A program made the position numbers and the translations under genes. Positions 41,379-50,723 of a DNA stretch of 64,000 nt are shown one piece after another (positions within the stretch are counted from its first letter, which is position 1; each line of letters starts with the position of its first letter). The stretch covers positions 124,001 through 188,000 of the forward strand of contig NZ_JAERJD010000001.1 of assembly GCF_018257795.1 (NCBI RefSeq), in the 5' to 3' direction. The DNA is from Citrobacter sp. JGM124 (GTDB taxonomy: Bacteria > Pseudomonadota > Gammaproteobacteria > Enterobacterales > Enterobacteriaceae). The notes below the pieces were generated by a model. It was not told the origin of the DNA. It did no database searches and was given only the letters and a program-made list of their open reading frames with translations.

Positions 41379-43697
41379 ATGAATGAAAATATTGCGCCAG
41401 GGTCTCCGGGGATCATGGCAACATGGACCAGCAGTGCGAAAGACCTCGTGGGTACAGGGCTTGGTCAGGGGCGAGTCTGGTTCACCATTGGTTATGGGAT
41501 ACTTAATGAGGTCTACTGGCCATCGAACAGTACCCCGCAGATTCGAGATTTAGGCTTTATTGTCGCAGGGGAAGGATTCTGGTCTGAAATTAAACGTGTC
41601 CATAACTATTCCCTGAGCACACCTGCTTCTGGTTTGCTTCTGCCAACCATCATCCATGAACATGAACTTTATCGGCTGGAGCTGGAAGTTGTTGCGGACC
41701 CAGTTCGAGATGCGCTGTTAATTCGCTACCAGCTTGACGGTGAAGGGCTGAAACTCTATCCCTTGATCGCGCCCCATCTTGATGGCGATGGTGATAACAA
41801 TACCGGACGCGTTACCGCGCAAGGTTTACTGGCAGAGAAAAATAATCAGTGTTTATTTCTTGCAGCAGACCAGGGATTTACCCGCAGGAGCGTGGGTTAT
41901 GTCGGGACTTCTGATGGCTGGCAAGATTTTAACCAACATCAGCGAATGACGTGGGAATACAGTCAGGCGGGCCCCGGGAACATTGCGATGATGGGGGAGC
42001 TCACCGGTGAAAGTGGAACGCTGGCATTAGCTTTTGCAAGCAACCCAGAGGGGGCTATAACCCTTGCAAATAGTACCCTGGTTGCAGGTTTTGCCGAAGC
42101 CAGGCGGCAGTATGTACACCACTGGGCTGAATGGCATAAAAATGTCTGTTTCCCACAACGAACGCCACTCCCCGAGACATTAAGTGATGCAATTAAAACC
42201 TCAATTTCAGTATTGAAAACCCATGAAGGGCGTACCTTCCCTGGGGCCATGGTTGCCAGCTTGAGTACCCCCTGGGGGGATGCCCACCAGGATCCCGGTG
42301 GATATCATTTGGTATGGCCTCGGGATTCAGTTGAAGTTGGCTTTGCACTACTGGCTTATGGCCTGATTGAGGAAGTCCGTGCCCTGCTGGCTTACCTGAT
42401 TACTATTCAGCAGCCAGATGGCCACTGGATGCAGAATAACTACGCAGACGGACGCCCATACTGGGAGGGGATCCAGCTCGATGAAGTCGCTTTGCCGGTA
42501 CTCTTTGCGGCTAAACTGCATGAAGAGGGGCTATTGGGGGATATGCACAGTGCAGTTGTTAAGATGGTACAGAAAGCATTAACCTACATTGCTCATCATG
42601 GGCCTTCCAGCCCACAAGACCGCTGGGAAGAAAATGCGGGTATTAACCCTTTTACTTTATCCGCGTGTATCGCCGCCCTGGTTGCAGGTGCTGAATCCGG
42701 ATTAGTCGGTGAAGGGGATCGGCAGTACGCCCTTTCACTGGCCGATGACTGGAATGGACGACTGGAGTCATGGGTCTATGTACATGACAGTGAGCTTGAT
42801 CGTGAACATTCCATATCTGGCCATTATATTCGCCTGAATCCGGCTTATCACTCGGCCCGCTACGGTCATGTTACCCTGCGTAACAGAAATGAGGAAACGA
42901 TTAAAACCCGAACGTTACTGGGTATGGAGTATCTTTGCATGGTTCGCTTTGGGTTGCGTGAAGCAACCGATAGTCGTATACGTGACACCACCCACCTTAT
43001 CGATAAGTTACTTCGCGTTAACCTGCCTGCCGGGCCCTACTACTACCGCTATAACGAAGACGGGTACGGTGAACATGATGATGGCAGAGCATTTGACGGG
43101 AGTGGCAATGGGCGTTTGTGGCCATTACTCAGTGGTGAGAGAGGGCATTATGCGGTGGCCAGTGGTGAGGAGGTGCAGCCTTATATTGATGCGATGCTGG
43201 CATCAGCAAGTGTCGGGGGAATGCTACCGGAACAAATCTGGGATCAGGCCGATATTCCTGAACGAGGACTCAAGAAGGGGCGCCCTAGCGGCAGTGCTAT
43301 GCCTCTGAACTGGGCACATGCTGAGTTAGTGAAGCTGATTTATGCGAAGGAAAGTGGTAGGCCCATCGAACGTCTTGACGTTGTTTATCAGCGTTATGTG
43401 AAACACCCGGTCAAGCCAGCAGTCCGGCACTGGCGTGATTATCTGTCCTGCGATGTTTTACCAGGGGGGATGGAGTTACTGATAGAAGCCAGCGAACCTT
43501 TTGTCCTGCACTATGGTTTTGATGGCTGGCAGACAATACAGGAGAAAAACAGTACCCCTCTGGGATTAGGAATTTATGGTGTTCATCTTAAAACCGGCGA
43601 GTTAACTGGAAAAACAATGCAATTTTCCCGCCGTTTTTACTCCCATGATTGGGAAGAAAAAGACTGGCACATCGAGATAAACAATGTAAAAAATTAA
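41379..43697 (+). CDS. GH15 glucoamylase/glucodextranase-like glycosidase, cytoplasmic
   Basis: 772 residues. N-terminal glucodextranase-N type beta-sandwich (to about 270: LGQGRVWFTIGYGILNEVYWP), then the (alpha/alpha)6 barrel of GH15: GGYHLVWPRDS near 310, general acid Glu417 in RWEENAGINPFT, general base Glu618 in LPEQIWDQ. The C-terminal 90 residues form a further small domain. No signal peptide, so it acts in the cytosol on maltodextrin-, glycogen- or isomaltose-like glucans, releasing glucose. Nine bases after zwf, so one operon. Substrate cannot be fixed from sequence; trehalase activity also occurs in GH15. Confidence 0.86.
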   Translation: MNENIAPGSPGIMATWTSSAKDLVGTGLGQGRVWFTIGYGILNEVYWPSNSTPQIRDLGFIVAGEGFWSEIKRVHNYSLSTPASGLLLPTIIHEHELYRLELEVVADPVRDALLIRYQLDGEGLKLYPLIAPHLDGDGDNNTGRVTAQGLLAEKNNQCLFLAADQGFTRRSVGYVGTSDGWQDFNQHQRMTWEYSQAGPGNIAMMGELTGESGTLALAFASNPEGAITLANSTLVAGFAEARRQYVHHWAEWHKNVCFPQRTPLPETLSDAIKTSISVLKTHEGRTFPGAMVASLSTPWGDAHQDPGGYHLVWPRDSVEVGFALLAYGLIEEVRALLAYLITIQQPDGHWMQNNYADGRPYWEGIQLDEVALPVLFAAKLHEEGLLGDMHSAVVKMVQKALTYIAHHGPSSPQDRWEENAGINPFTLSACIAALVAGAESGLVGEGDRQYALSLADDWNGRLESWVYVHDSELDREHSISGHYIRLNPAYHSARYGHVTLRNRNEETIKTRTLLGMEYLCMVRFGLREATDSRIRDTTHLIDKLLRVNLPAGPYYYRYNEDGYGEHDDGRAFDGSGNGRLWPLLSGERGHYAVASGEEVQPYIDAMLASASVGGMLPEQIWDQADIPERGLKKGRPSGSAMPLNWAHAELVKLIYAKESGRPIERLDVVYQRYVKHPVKPAVRHWRDYLSCDVLPGGMELLIEASEPFVLHYGFDGWQTIQEKNSTPLGLGIYGVHLKTGELTGKTMQFSRRFYSHDWEEKDWHIEINNVKN

Positions 43698-43703
43698 CCG
43701 TTC

Positions 43704-43733
43704 AATAAAGGAGGCCGTTTGGCTTCCTTTATT
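43704..43733 (+). terminator. Hairpin ending the glucoamylase operon
   Basis: AATAAAGGAGGCC (43704-43716) pairs with GGCTTCCTTTATT (43721-43733), four-base loop, one G-T pair. The A-rich upstream and U-rich downstream arms act as the U-tract. Confidence 0.75.
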
Positions 43734-44329
43734 GATATTCAGATACGGACCCTATTCATTTCAATATCGTGGTTTATCGATGATGACCGTCATCATTCTG
43801 GTTACTATTTATTTCATTATTCCATCCTGTTTAAATTAAACGGGGCAAATGAACCATTTTTTACTGGTGGGGAACCGCATATGGGAAGCCCTGAATGAGT
43901 TTTAATAGGAACTGGTTATTAACATCAGTTGTACTGCAATACTTTCTGATGAACACGATAATATTCAGTAATATAATTATGATTCTGGTCTCTGAAAGCG
44001 CAGTAGACAATCATTAATCATCAGTCAGATTACCAGTATATGGCATGAAGGTAATATATCTGATTTTCATGGTAGGGGATGAGGAAACTCTTAATTATTG
44101 CATTTAAAAACGGTTACTTATAAATACATTTTTATATTAATGGTAGTCTTGGCAACTATTATACTGGTGCTTTCAGATGCCTTTATATGTGGACTGTCGT
44201 TTTTCATGATTATGTTAACTACCTGAGCTACGGGTATCTGTTTAATTAAGAACGTAGGCAGGCATGCTAACTTGTTTACATTTACAGGAAGAAATGGATG
44301 AATCTTCCTTCTTTACGAAAGGAGTTTGT
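43734..44329. other. AT-rich intergenic region
   Basis: About 600 bases, AT-rich, no supported gene on either strand. Leads into the promoter of the NlpC/P60 lipoprotein. The shift in composition marks the start of an accessory stretch. Confidence 0.4.
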
Positions 44330-45772
44330 ATGAAATCTGATATATTGCCTCCAGGATTTAAGTGCTTATTTATTATCGCATTCTTATTGCTGTCTGGCTG
44401 TAAAACAGCAGAAAGAACATCATACTATATTGATACGAATAAAAGTCTTTTTCCCTTAGAAAACTATTCACAATCAGTGGATGAATGGATTTCTCCAGTA
44501 TTAAGTGACAGTAATATCCCTGTAATGGCTAAGGATAATCAAAATAAGTATTTCTCAGCCTTATTATCAAAATACTACGGTATGGGTAAGCAGGGGCAAT
44601 CTCCCTGGAATATTTATTACATCTCACGGGTGTTAAAAAATAAGCCAGAACGCGGCCTTGATGCCAGTATTCGTCAATACCTTTCACCTAAAAGTCTGTC
44701 CTGGGGGGAAAACTTCAGAGTCAATTCAGAAGCATGGAAACAAGATATTAGGAATAATAGCCTTAATCCGATTGATAAGACTTATCAGGTATCATCCCGG
44801 GCGATCAGCGTACGGGAAACGAAGGTAAGGGCATTACCTACCGATGCCCCTGCTTTCCATAACCCCCAAAATGCCGGGGAAGGCTACCCATTTGATTACT
44901 TACAAATGTCAGCTATTCGCCCTGGAACGCCAGTTTATATTCTAACAGAGAGTATGGATAAGGCATGGAAATACGTTATTTCTCCATCGGTTACTGGCTG
45001 GGTTAAAAGTGATGATATAGCCACCGTAAGCACCGAATTTGTCAGTGAGTGGACATCACTGGGTTTGACGAATCTTGGGGCATTTATTAAACAGCCTGTT
45101 TCAGTTAATGTGGGTAAACAGTTCTATTTTATTGCCCGTCCAGGTACCATATTGCCCTTTAAAAATTACCAGACAGGGTATTTTTCTGCCATTATTCCGG
45201 TGCGGAATGCTGACGGAAGTGCATCAATAAAATCGGTCAGTTTACGTGAGGATATTTTTACTGGGATGCCCTGGCAGATGACACCCATGAATATTGCCAC
45301 TTTAATAAAATCAATGAATGGTCAGCCCTATGGCTGGGGAAATACACTCTTTTACAATGATTGCTCGTCAGAGATTCGGAGTCTGATGCTGCCTTTTGGA
45401 ATTTATCTACCTCGGAATTCAGCAGCACAGATTAAGTCAACCTTCAGACAGGTTGACTTGAGTGATGCCAGCCCACAGGAACGTCTGGACTATCTTGCGA
45501 AGTATGGTCAGCCCTTTACTACATTGGTTTATATTCCCGGGCATATTATGCTCTATATAGGCAACCACTTGGTTAATGGTAAATCGGTTCCCATGACGTA
45601 CCAAAATTTATGGGGACTACGCCCGAAAGACGCAGACAGTCGTAGTATCATTGGGTCCGCTCTCTTTTTTCCACTCCTGACGATGTACCCTGAAAGACCT
45701 GATTTACTCTCTTTAGCCGATAAGGCGCAATTTAAGCTCGGTTTTCTTGGGGCATCAGAAGATACAGAGTGA
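44330..45772 (+). CDS. SH3b1/NlpC-P60 family lipoprotein, probable peptidoglycan hydrolase
   Basis: 480 residues from ATG 44330 with AAAGGAG 7 bases upstream; an ATG at 44264 lacks a ribosome site. Lipobox LLSGC at 17-21. Then an N_NLPC_P60-type region (YYIDTNKSLFPLENYSQSVD), SH3b-like domains (ISVRETKVRALPT; GWVKSDDIATV), and an NlpC/P60 domain with catalytic Cys in YNDCSSEIRSL and His in IPGHIMLYIG. The related characterised enzymes are gamma-D-Glu-mDAP endopeptidases. Codon use is AT-rich compared with the core. Whether it remodels its own wall or recycles muropeptides is unknown. Confidence 0.8.
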   Translation: MKSDILPPGFKCLFIIAFLLLSGCKTAERTSYYIDTNKSLFPLENYSQSVDEWISPVLSDSNIPVMAKDNQNKYFSALLSKYYGMGKQGQSPWNIYYISRVLKNKPERGLDASIRQYLSPKSLSWGENFRVNSEAWKQDIRNNSLNPIDKTYQVSSRAISVRETKVRALPTDAPAFHNPQNAGEGYPFDYLQMSAIRPGTPVYILTESMDKAWKYVISPSVTGWVKSDDIATVSTEFVSEWTSLGLTNLGAFIKQPVSVNVGKQFYFIARPGTILPFKNYQTGYFSAIIPVRNADGSASIKSVSLREDIFTGMPWQMTPMNIATLIKSMNGQPYGWGNTLFYNDCSSEIRSLMLPFGIYLPRNSAAQIKSTFRQVDLSDASPQERLDYLAKYGQPFTTLVYIPGHIMLYIGNHLVNGKSVPMTYQNLWGLRPKDADSRSIIGSALFFPLLTMYPERPDLLSLADKAQFKLGFLGASEDTE

Positions 45773-46011
45773 ATACTATAATGCCATATTAAAATTTGTA
45801 TCATTTGATCGCGCCGGAGACATACTGTTCAGCATAATGTGACAGTTATATACTATAATAATGCTTCCCCATTAAGACTCGATGCTCTTCTGGTGGGGAG
45901 GCATTAAAAACAGTTGTATGTAATCACCGAATGTCTCTTTTGCTATAATTCTGTACTCAGCATGAGGTCATTTTTTTGTTACGTTAACATTGATGGCAGA
46001 GATGATACAGA

Positions 46012-46674
46012 ATGTTTGATTCAATGGGATATTACGGTTTTGTATTATTAAAATTTATTATTGGTTTTATCATTGTGATAGCCCATCTTAACTTTTCGGG
46101 TAAAACTCAATTATCACAGATGACCCCGGTAGATTTTATCGGCAACTTTGTCCTGGGGGGGATTATTGGTGGTGTGATCTATAACGATGTTATTCCTATG
46201 TATCAGTATATCCTGGTACTGTTGATTGGTGTTTTACTTATTTCGACGCTTAATTGGGTCAGTAAACATGTGGGCTTTTTTCGGACAGTGACTATTGGCG
46301 AGCCTATTCCCATCATCAAAAATGGTCGTTTCCTGATTGAAAGCATCCTCAGTAAGAAGAATAAAATAGATATTATGAGTGTATCCTCTCAGTTACATAC
46401 TCAAGGGATTCACTCGTTTCAGCAGGTACGCTATGCTCAAATTGAGCCTAATGGTCAGCTGTCAGTCGTTTGCGAAGGTACAAAAATACCTGCGGTTATC
46501 GTGATGCAAAATGGTAAGGCCCGACCTTACGAGCTGGACTCAGTGGAAAAAGATGAAGCCTGGCTTGATGCACAGCTAGCCCGTTTAGATATTAAACCAG
46601 AAGATGTTTTCATTGCTGAGTTTTGGGGCGGAAAGCTTAACATCATTCTGATGAATGGGGAGACCAGACGTTAA
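46012..46674 (+). CDS. DUF421/YetF-family membrane protein
   Basis: 220 residues. Three membrane segments in the first 80 residues, then a cytosolic DUF421 domain: TPVDFIGNFVLGGIIGG, ILSTLNW-like region, GEPIPIIKNGRFL near 98, and a C-terminal DUF3290-like half. YcaP/YetF family; in spore formers members affect germination receptor stability, function in enterics unknown. An 11-base-stem hairpin, CCAGGCCTTTC (46688-46698) with GAAAGGCCTGG (46704-46714), separates it from the convergent yccJ. Confidence 0.83.
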   Translation: MFDSMGYYGFVLLKFIIGFIIVIAHLNFSGKTQLSQMTPVDFIGNFVLGGIIGGVIYNDVIPMYQYILVLLIGVLLISTLNWVSKHVGFFRTVTIGEPIPIIKNGRFLIESILSKKNKIDIMSVSSQLHTQGIHSFQQVRYAQIEPNGQLSVVCEGTKIPAVIVMQNGKARPYELDSVEKDEAWLDAQLARLDIKPEDVFIAEFWGGKLNIILMNGETRR

Positions 46675-46727
46675 TCTGCCAGAACAGCCAGGCCTTTCTG
46701 ACTGAAAGGCCTGGATGTCAGGGTTGG

Positions 46728-46955
46728 TCAGACATTTTTTCGTTCAATTGTCTGTTCACCCCAGAACAACTGATCTTTATCTGTTTTGGAAAAGGCGAGG
46801 GGAAGCACCTCATCGCTCCCTTCTTCCCAGATTTTTTCAGCTAAAGCTTCATCGAAATGCGCTAATTCAAAGATAGCGTGAGCAATCTCAGGAGATGTGT
46901 CACGTAAACGGGCCCATTGCTCAATATGATGTACTTTTTCTTTATCTGCTGACAT
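46728..46955 (-). CDS. yccJ: Small conserved protein YccJ
   Basis: 75 residues, exactly the E. coli YccJ length; start at 46955 has GGAGGA 6 bases upstream. [24 protein letters not shown] and [19 protein letters not shown] at the C-terminus are almost the E. coli sequence. Function unknown. In E. coli it is cotranscribed behind wrbA; wrbA is absent here, which leaves it as a solo gene. Confidence 0.92.
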   Translation of the reverse strand: MSADKEKVHHIEQWARLRDTSPEIAHAIFELAHFDEALAEKIWEEGSDEVLPLAFSKTDKDQLFWGEQTIERKNV

Positions 46956-47138
46956 AGTATCCTCCATTAATGTTCTTTAAACATAGAACCTATCCAGTAC
47001 TTTGCCAGAATATATGTTTCTTGCCACTTAAAAATGGGTGGGGCGGCTAAGGTTTATTTTTCGCTCCCCATTGCGTCAGAATATGTGACAACGCACTATA
47101 GTTCTTCATCCATTCCAGTTACGTTTTCGGTCTTGTCC

Positions 47139-48050
47139 ATGCCTGTGTCATTTACACGTTATTTATCATTTACCCCTCAAGAAGCACTGCTTATTCTTAT
47201 CACCATGTTTTGGGGTGGGACCTTCCTTGCTGTCCAGTATGCTATGACGGTGAGCGATCCCTTTTTCTTTGTTGGTTTACGCTTTGCCACAGCAGCGTTA
47301 GTGGTAGGACTGTTCTCCATAAAATCGCTTTCGGGATTAACATTACTTGAGTTTAAAGCCGGGGTCGTCATCGGTATTTCTATTGCGATTGGTTACAGTT
47401 TACAAACCTGGGGCTTGCAAACGATCCCCAGTAGTAAGTCAGCTTTTATTACTGCAATGTATGTTCCACTTGTACCGCTGCTGCAGTGGATCTGTCTTGG
47501 TCGTATGCCGGGTTTGATGTCATGGATAGGTGTTATTCTGGCCTTTTTCGGCCTGCTTATGCTAGCCGGGCCGGAAGGTACGCGTTTGACATTAGGAGCG
47601 GGTGAAATTATCACCCTTATTGGGGCTGTAGCCATCGCGGCAGAAATTATCCTCATTAGTATGTTTGCTGGCCGGGTTGATATTAAACGCGTTACGGTGG
47701 TACAGCTTGCTACTGCTTCAGCTGTCGCTTTTGCAGCCATGATCCCCGCAGAGGAAAGCATTCCACCTTTAAGCAGTCAGCTGATTATCGTCGCGCTGGG
47801 GTTGGGGATTTTTAGTGCAATTATTCAGGTCACCATGAACTGGGCACAGCGGAGTGTTTCCCCAACGCGGGCAACAGTTATCTATACGGGTGAACCTGTT
47901 TGGGCCGGGATATTTGGCCGAATGGCCGGGGAACGGTTACCTGTGCTGGCTTTAGTGGGGGCGGCATTGATAGTCCTGGGTGTGCTGGTTAGCGAGCTGA
48001 AGCTGAAACGCAAAGGTCATAAAAATACCGTGACACCAGAAAACGGGTAA
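47139..48050 (+). CDS. DMT-superfamily transporter (EamA)
   Basis: 303 residues from ATG 47139; the frame is open back to 47034 but the extra part is hydrophilic and unlike the family, and no good ribosome site supports either. Ten membrane segments in two EamA repeats; each repeat begins with the usual F-W-GGTF and YTGEPVWAG patterns. Drug/metabolite exporter or amino-acid exporter; substrate unknown. Not part of E. coli K-12 at this site. Confidence 0.82.
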   Translation: MPVSFTRYLSFTPQEALLILITMFWGGTFLAVQYAMTVSDPFFFVGLRFATAALVVGLFSIKSLSGLTLLEFKAGVVIGISIAIGYSLQTWGLQTIPSSKSAFITAMYVPLVPLLQWICLGRMPGLMSWIGVILAFFGLLMLAGPEGTRLTLGAGEIITLIGAVAIAAEIILISMFAGRVDIKRVTVVQLATASAVAFAAMIPAEESIPPLSSQLIIVALGLGIFSAIIQVTMNWAQRSVSPTRATVIYTGEPVWAGIFGRMAGERLPVLALVGAALIVLGVLVSELKLKRKGHKNTVTPENG

Positions 48051-48624
48051 AAAATATCGGTCATAACCGACTGTTTTTTGCCTGTACCCAGGAATAACAA
48101 ACAAATCTGTCCACTCCAGGCAGGCTGGGTGCCATTGATCTGTTGGCGACCCCGAATCATCGACTGTCAGCTTTGGTTAGCGATATCCGGGCTAAATGTG
48201 GCGCGACATGTGATCTTATCATTCTGTTTTGTCAATTATTTGGCCTCGTCTGACGTGTGATGGTGTTTTAGACAGAATGATAACTGCATACTGGTTATCA
48301 GGGCACAGTATGAACTGTATGGCATTGTACCCGGCTTTTTAGACTTGCCAGGCCGTGGTGGCCTCTCTGTGTGGCAAAATGCCTTCCCGGACGATAACTC
48401 AATGTTTTATTCAGACAAACAACATTTCCCATAATATCCCGACCGGGAATGACAGACTAAACTTCACGCTTAAAAACATCATTTTACCGATGCCTTAAAT
48501 AGTTATTACATTGAATAAAATATTGTTTTTATATTATCTGCCTGGGTGGTTGCCATGGTTTTTTCTCACGGTTCTCCGCACATTTAAGAAATATCCTCCC
48601 GGAAGGCTTGTTTTATTTTTTGGT
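48051..48624. other. Intergenic region before efeU
   Basis: About 570 bases without a supported gene. Contains a perfect 12-base inverted repeat, TTATCATTCTGT (48216-48227) and ACAGAATGATAA (48272-48283), with 44 bases between. No transposase or terminator features around it. Confidence 0.4.
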
Positions 48625-48643
48625 GGTAATGATAATCAATATC
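48625..48643. promoter_or_regulatory. Fur box of efeUOB
   Basis: GGTAATGATAATCAATATC matches the 19-base Fur consensus GATAATGATAATCATTATC at 17 of 19 positions. It lies 59 bases before the efeU start and predicts iron repression of the operon, as in E. coli. Confidence 0.88.
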
Positions 48644-48701
48644 GTTATATGCTTACCGTTCTTTACGCAAGTTGACAGGTGTTCACACCAGAGGGGCCGG
48701 A

Positions 48702-49532
48702 ATGTTTGTACCGTTTCTAATTATGCTACGTGAGGGGCTCGAGGCGGCACTGATTGTCAGCTTGATAGCCAGCTATCTTAAGCGCACGCAACGTGGTCAT
48801 TTATTTGTTGCTATGTGGGGTGGGGTAGTCACAGCCGCAGTTCTGTGTCTGATACTGGGACTGGTCATTAATGCCACAACCGGTGAATTTCCACAAAAAG
48901 AGCAAGAATTTTTTGAAGGCCTTATTGCCCTGATAGCTGTTTTTATCCTGACATGGATGGTGTTCTGGATGCGCAAAGTATCCCGTAATGTTAAAGGGCA
49001 ACTTGAACAGGCGGTTGATAGTGCTTTGGCGCAAAAAAATAATCATAGCTGGGCACTTATACTGATGGTTTTTTTTGCTGTTGCCCGGGAAGGACTTGAG
49101 TCCGTATTTTTCTTGCTGGCTGCTTTCCAGCAAGATGTTGGCATGATGCCCCCCCTGGGAGCATTACTGGGGCTGGCAACAGCTGTGATTCTGGGGTTTC
49201 TCATCTACTATGGCGGCGTCCGTCTTAACCTTGCCGTTTTCTTCAAATGGACCAGCCTGTTTATTTTGATCGTAGCAGCAGGATTAAGTGCCAGCGCTAT
49301 CCGCGCCTTCCATGAAGCCGGATTGTGGAATCACTTCCAGGATATTGCCTTTGATATGAGTGAGACACTCTCCACTCACTCGTTATTTGGTACCTTACTT
49401 GAAGGGCTTTTTGGCTATCAGGAAACGCCAACAGTGAGTGAAGTTGCCGTCTACTTTATCTACCTGATCCCTGCTTTAGTGCTGTTCTTTATTCCATTAC
49501 GTAATCATGCCCCGGCCAGTGCCGTGCGCTAA
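48702..49532 (+). CDS. efeU: Ferrous iron permease EfeU
   Basis: 276 residues from ATG 48702, same as the functional E. coli protein; the earlier frame start at 48672 has no ribosome site. Ftr1/OFeT family with seven membrane segments and both REGLE motifs (REGLEAAL near 9; REGLESVFF near 128) that carry iron. In E. coli K-12 the gene is frameshifted; here it is intact. First gene of efeUOB. Confidence 0.95.
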   Translation: MFVPFLIMLREGLEAALIVSLIASYLKRTQRGHLFVAMWGGVVTAAVLCLILGLVINATTGEFPQKEQEFFEGLIALIAVFILTWMVFWMRKVSRNVKGQLEQAVDSALAQKNNHSWALILMVFFAVAREGLESVFFLLAAFQQDVGMMPPLGALLGLATAVILGFLIYYGGVRLNLAVFFKWTSLFILIVAAGLSASAIRAFHEAGLWNHFQDIAFDMSETLSTHSLFGTLLEGLFGYQETPTVSEVAVYFIYLIPALVLFFIPLRNHAPASAVR

Positions 49533-49595
49533 TTGTCCTCGCGTCAGATTAATCGGGCGCGAATACTTCCATCTAATGCGATACAGGAATGTGTT

Positions 49596-50720
49596 ATGAG
49601 TCAATCTTTTCAGTTTAGTGCACGATATCTTGCTCTGGTCGCGGCAATATGCTCTTCAGGTGCCGTTTATGCTGCAGATATTCCACAAGTTAAAGTAGTG
49701 GTAACAGATAAACAGTGTGAGCCCATGAGCCTGACAGTGAATGCCGGTAAAACACAATTCATTATCCAGAATAAGAGTCAAAAGGCACTGGAATGGGAAA
49801 TTCTTAAAGGTGTCATGGTCGTTGAAGAACGCGAGAATATAGCCCCGGGTTTTACTCAAAAACTGACTGCTAACCTACAACCCGGTGATTACGATATTAC
49901 CTGTGGCCTGCTAAGTAATCCAAAAGGGAAGCTGGTGGTAAAAGGAACAGCCACCCAAACGGGAGGTGCTACTGATCTGTTGGCGCTGGCTGGGCCGATC
50001 ACTGAATACAAATCCTATGTGCTGGCGGAAACGGCTGCACTGGTAAAAGAGACTGAAGTTTTCACTGCGGCAATAAAAGCCGGTGATTTAGCGAAAGCAA
50101 AAGCGCTTTATGCACCTACCCGTCAGCATTATGAACGTATTGAGCCTATTGCTGAACTGTTCTCCGATCTTGATGGCAGCATTGACGCCCGTGAAGACAA
50201 CTTTGAACAAAAAGCTAACGATCCACAATTTACGGGGTTCCATCGCCTGGAAAAAGGTTTGTTTGGTGATAACACGACGGCAGGCCTGAATGGGTATGCT
50301 GACCAGCTAAATACTGATGTGCTTGATTTACAGACCCGTATATCTGAACTTGCCTTCCCTCCAGCAAAAGTTGTTGGTGGTGCCGCCGGGCTGATAGAAG
50401 AAGTCGCCGCCAGTAAAATTAGTGGTGAAGAAGAGCGTTACAGTCGTACAGATCTATGGGATTTCCAGGCGAATATTGACGGGGCACAGAAAATTGTTAA
50501 CTTATTGCGCCCACAGCTAACGAAAGAAGCACCGAAACTTCTGGCTAATGTTGATGAAAACTTTACTAAGGTAAACAGTATCCTGGCTAAGTACCGTACC
50601 AACGATGGTTTTGAAAGTTATGAAAAACTAACCGATAGCGACCGTAATGCGTTGAAAGGCCCCATTACAGTACTGGCGGAGGAACTCTCTAAATTGCGTG
50701 GTGTGATGGGACTGGATTAG
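49596..50720 (+). CDS. efeO: Periplasmic iron-uptake protein EfeO
   Basis: 374 residues (E. coli 375). Signal peptide to GAVYA (about 27), a cupredoxin-like domain with CEPMSLTVNAG, then the M75 (imelysin-like) domain with HRLEKGLFG, the HxxE metal motif. Works with EfeU and EfeB at low pH for Fe2+ uptake. The frame is open from the efeU stop, but MSQSFQFSARYLALVAA is the conserved start. Confidence 0.95.
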   Translation: MSQSFQFSARYLALVAAICSSGAVYAADIPQVKVVVTDKQCEPMSLTVNAGKTQFIIQNKSQKALEWEILKGVMVVEERENIAPGFTQKLTANLQPGDYDITCGLLSNPKGKLVVKGTATQTGGATDLLALAGPITEYKSYVLAETAALVKETEVFTAAIKAGDLAKAKALYAPTRQHYERIEPIAELFSDLDGSIDAREDNFEQKANDPQFTGFHRLEKGLFGDNTTAGLNGYADQLNTDVLDLQTRISELAFPPAKVVGGAAGLIEEVAASKISGEEERYSRTDLWDFQANIDGAQKIVNLLRPQLTKEAPKLLANVDENFTKVNSILAKYRTNDGFESYEKLTDSDRNALKGPITVLAEELSKLRGVMGLD

Positions 50721-50723
50721 TTT

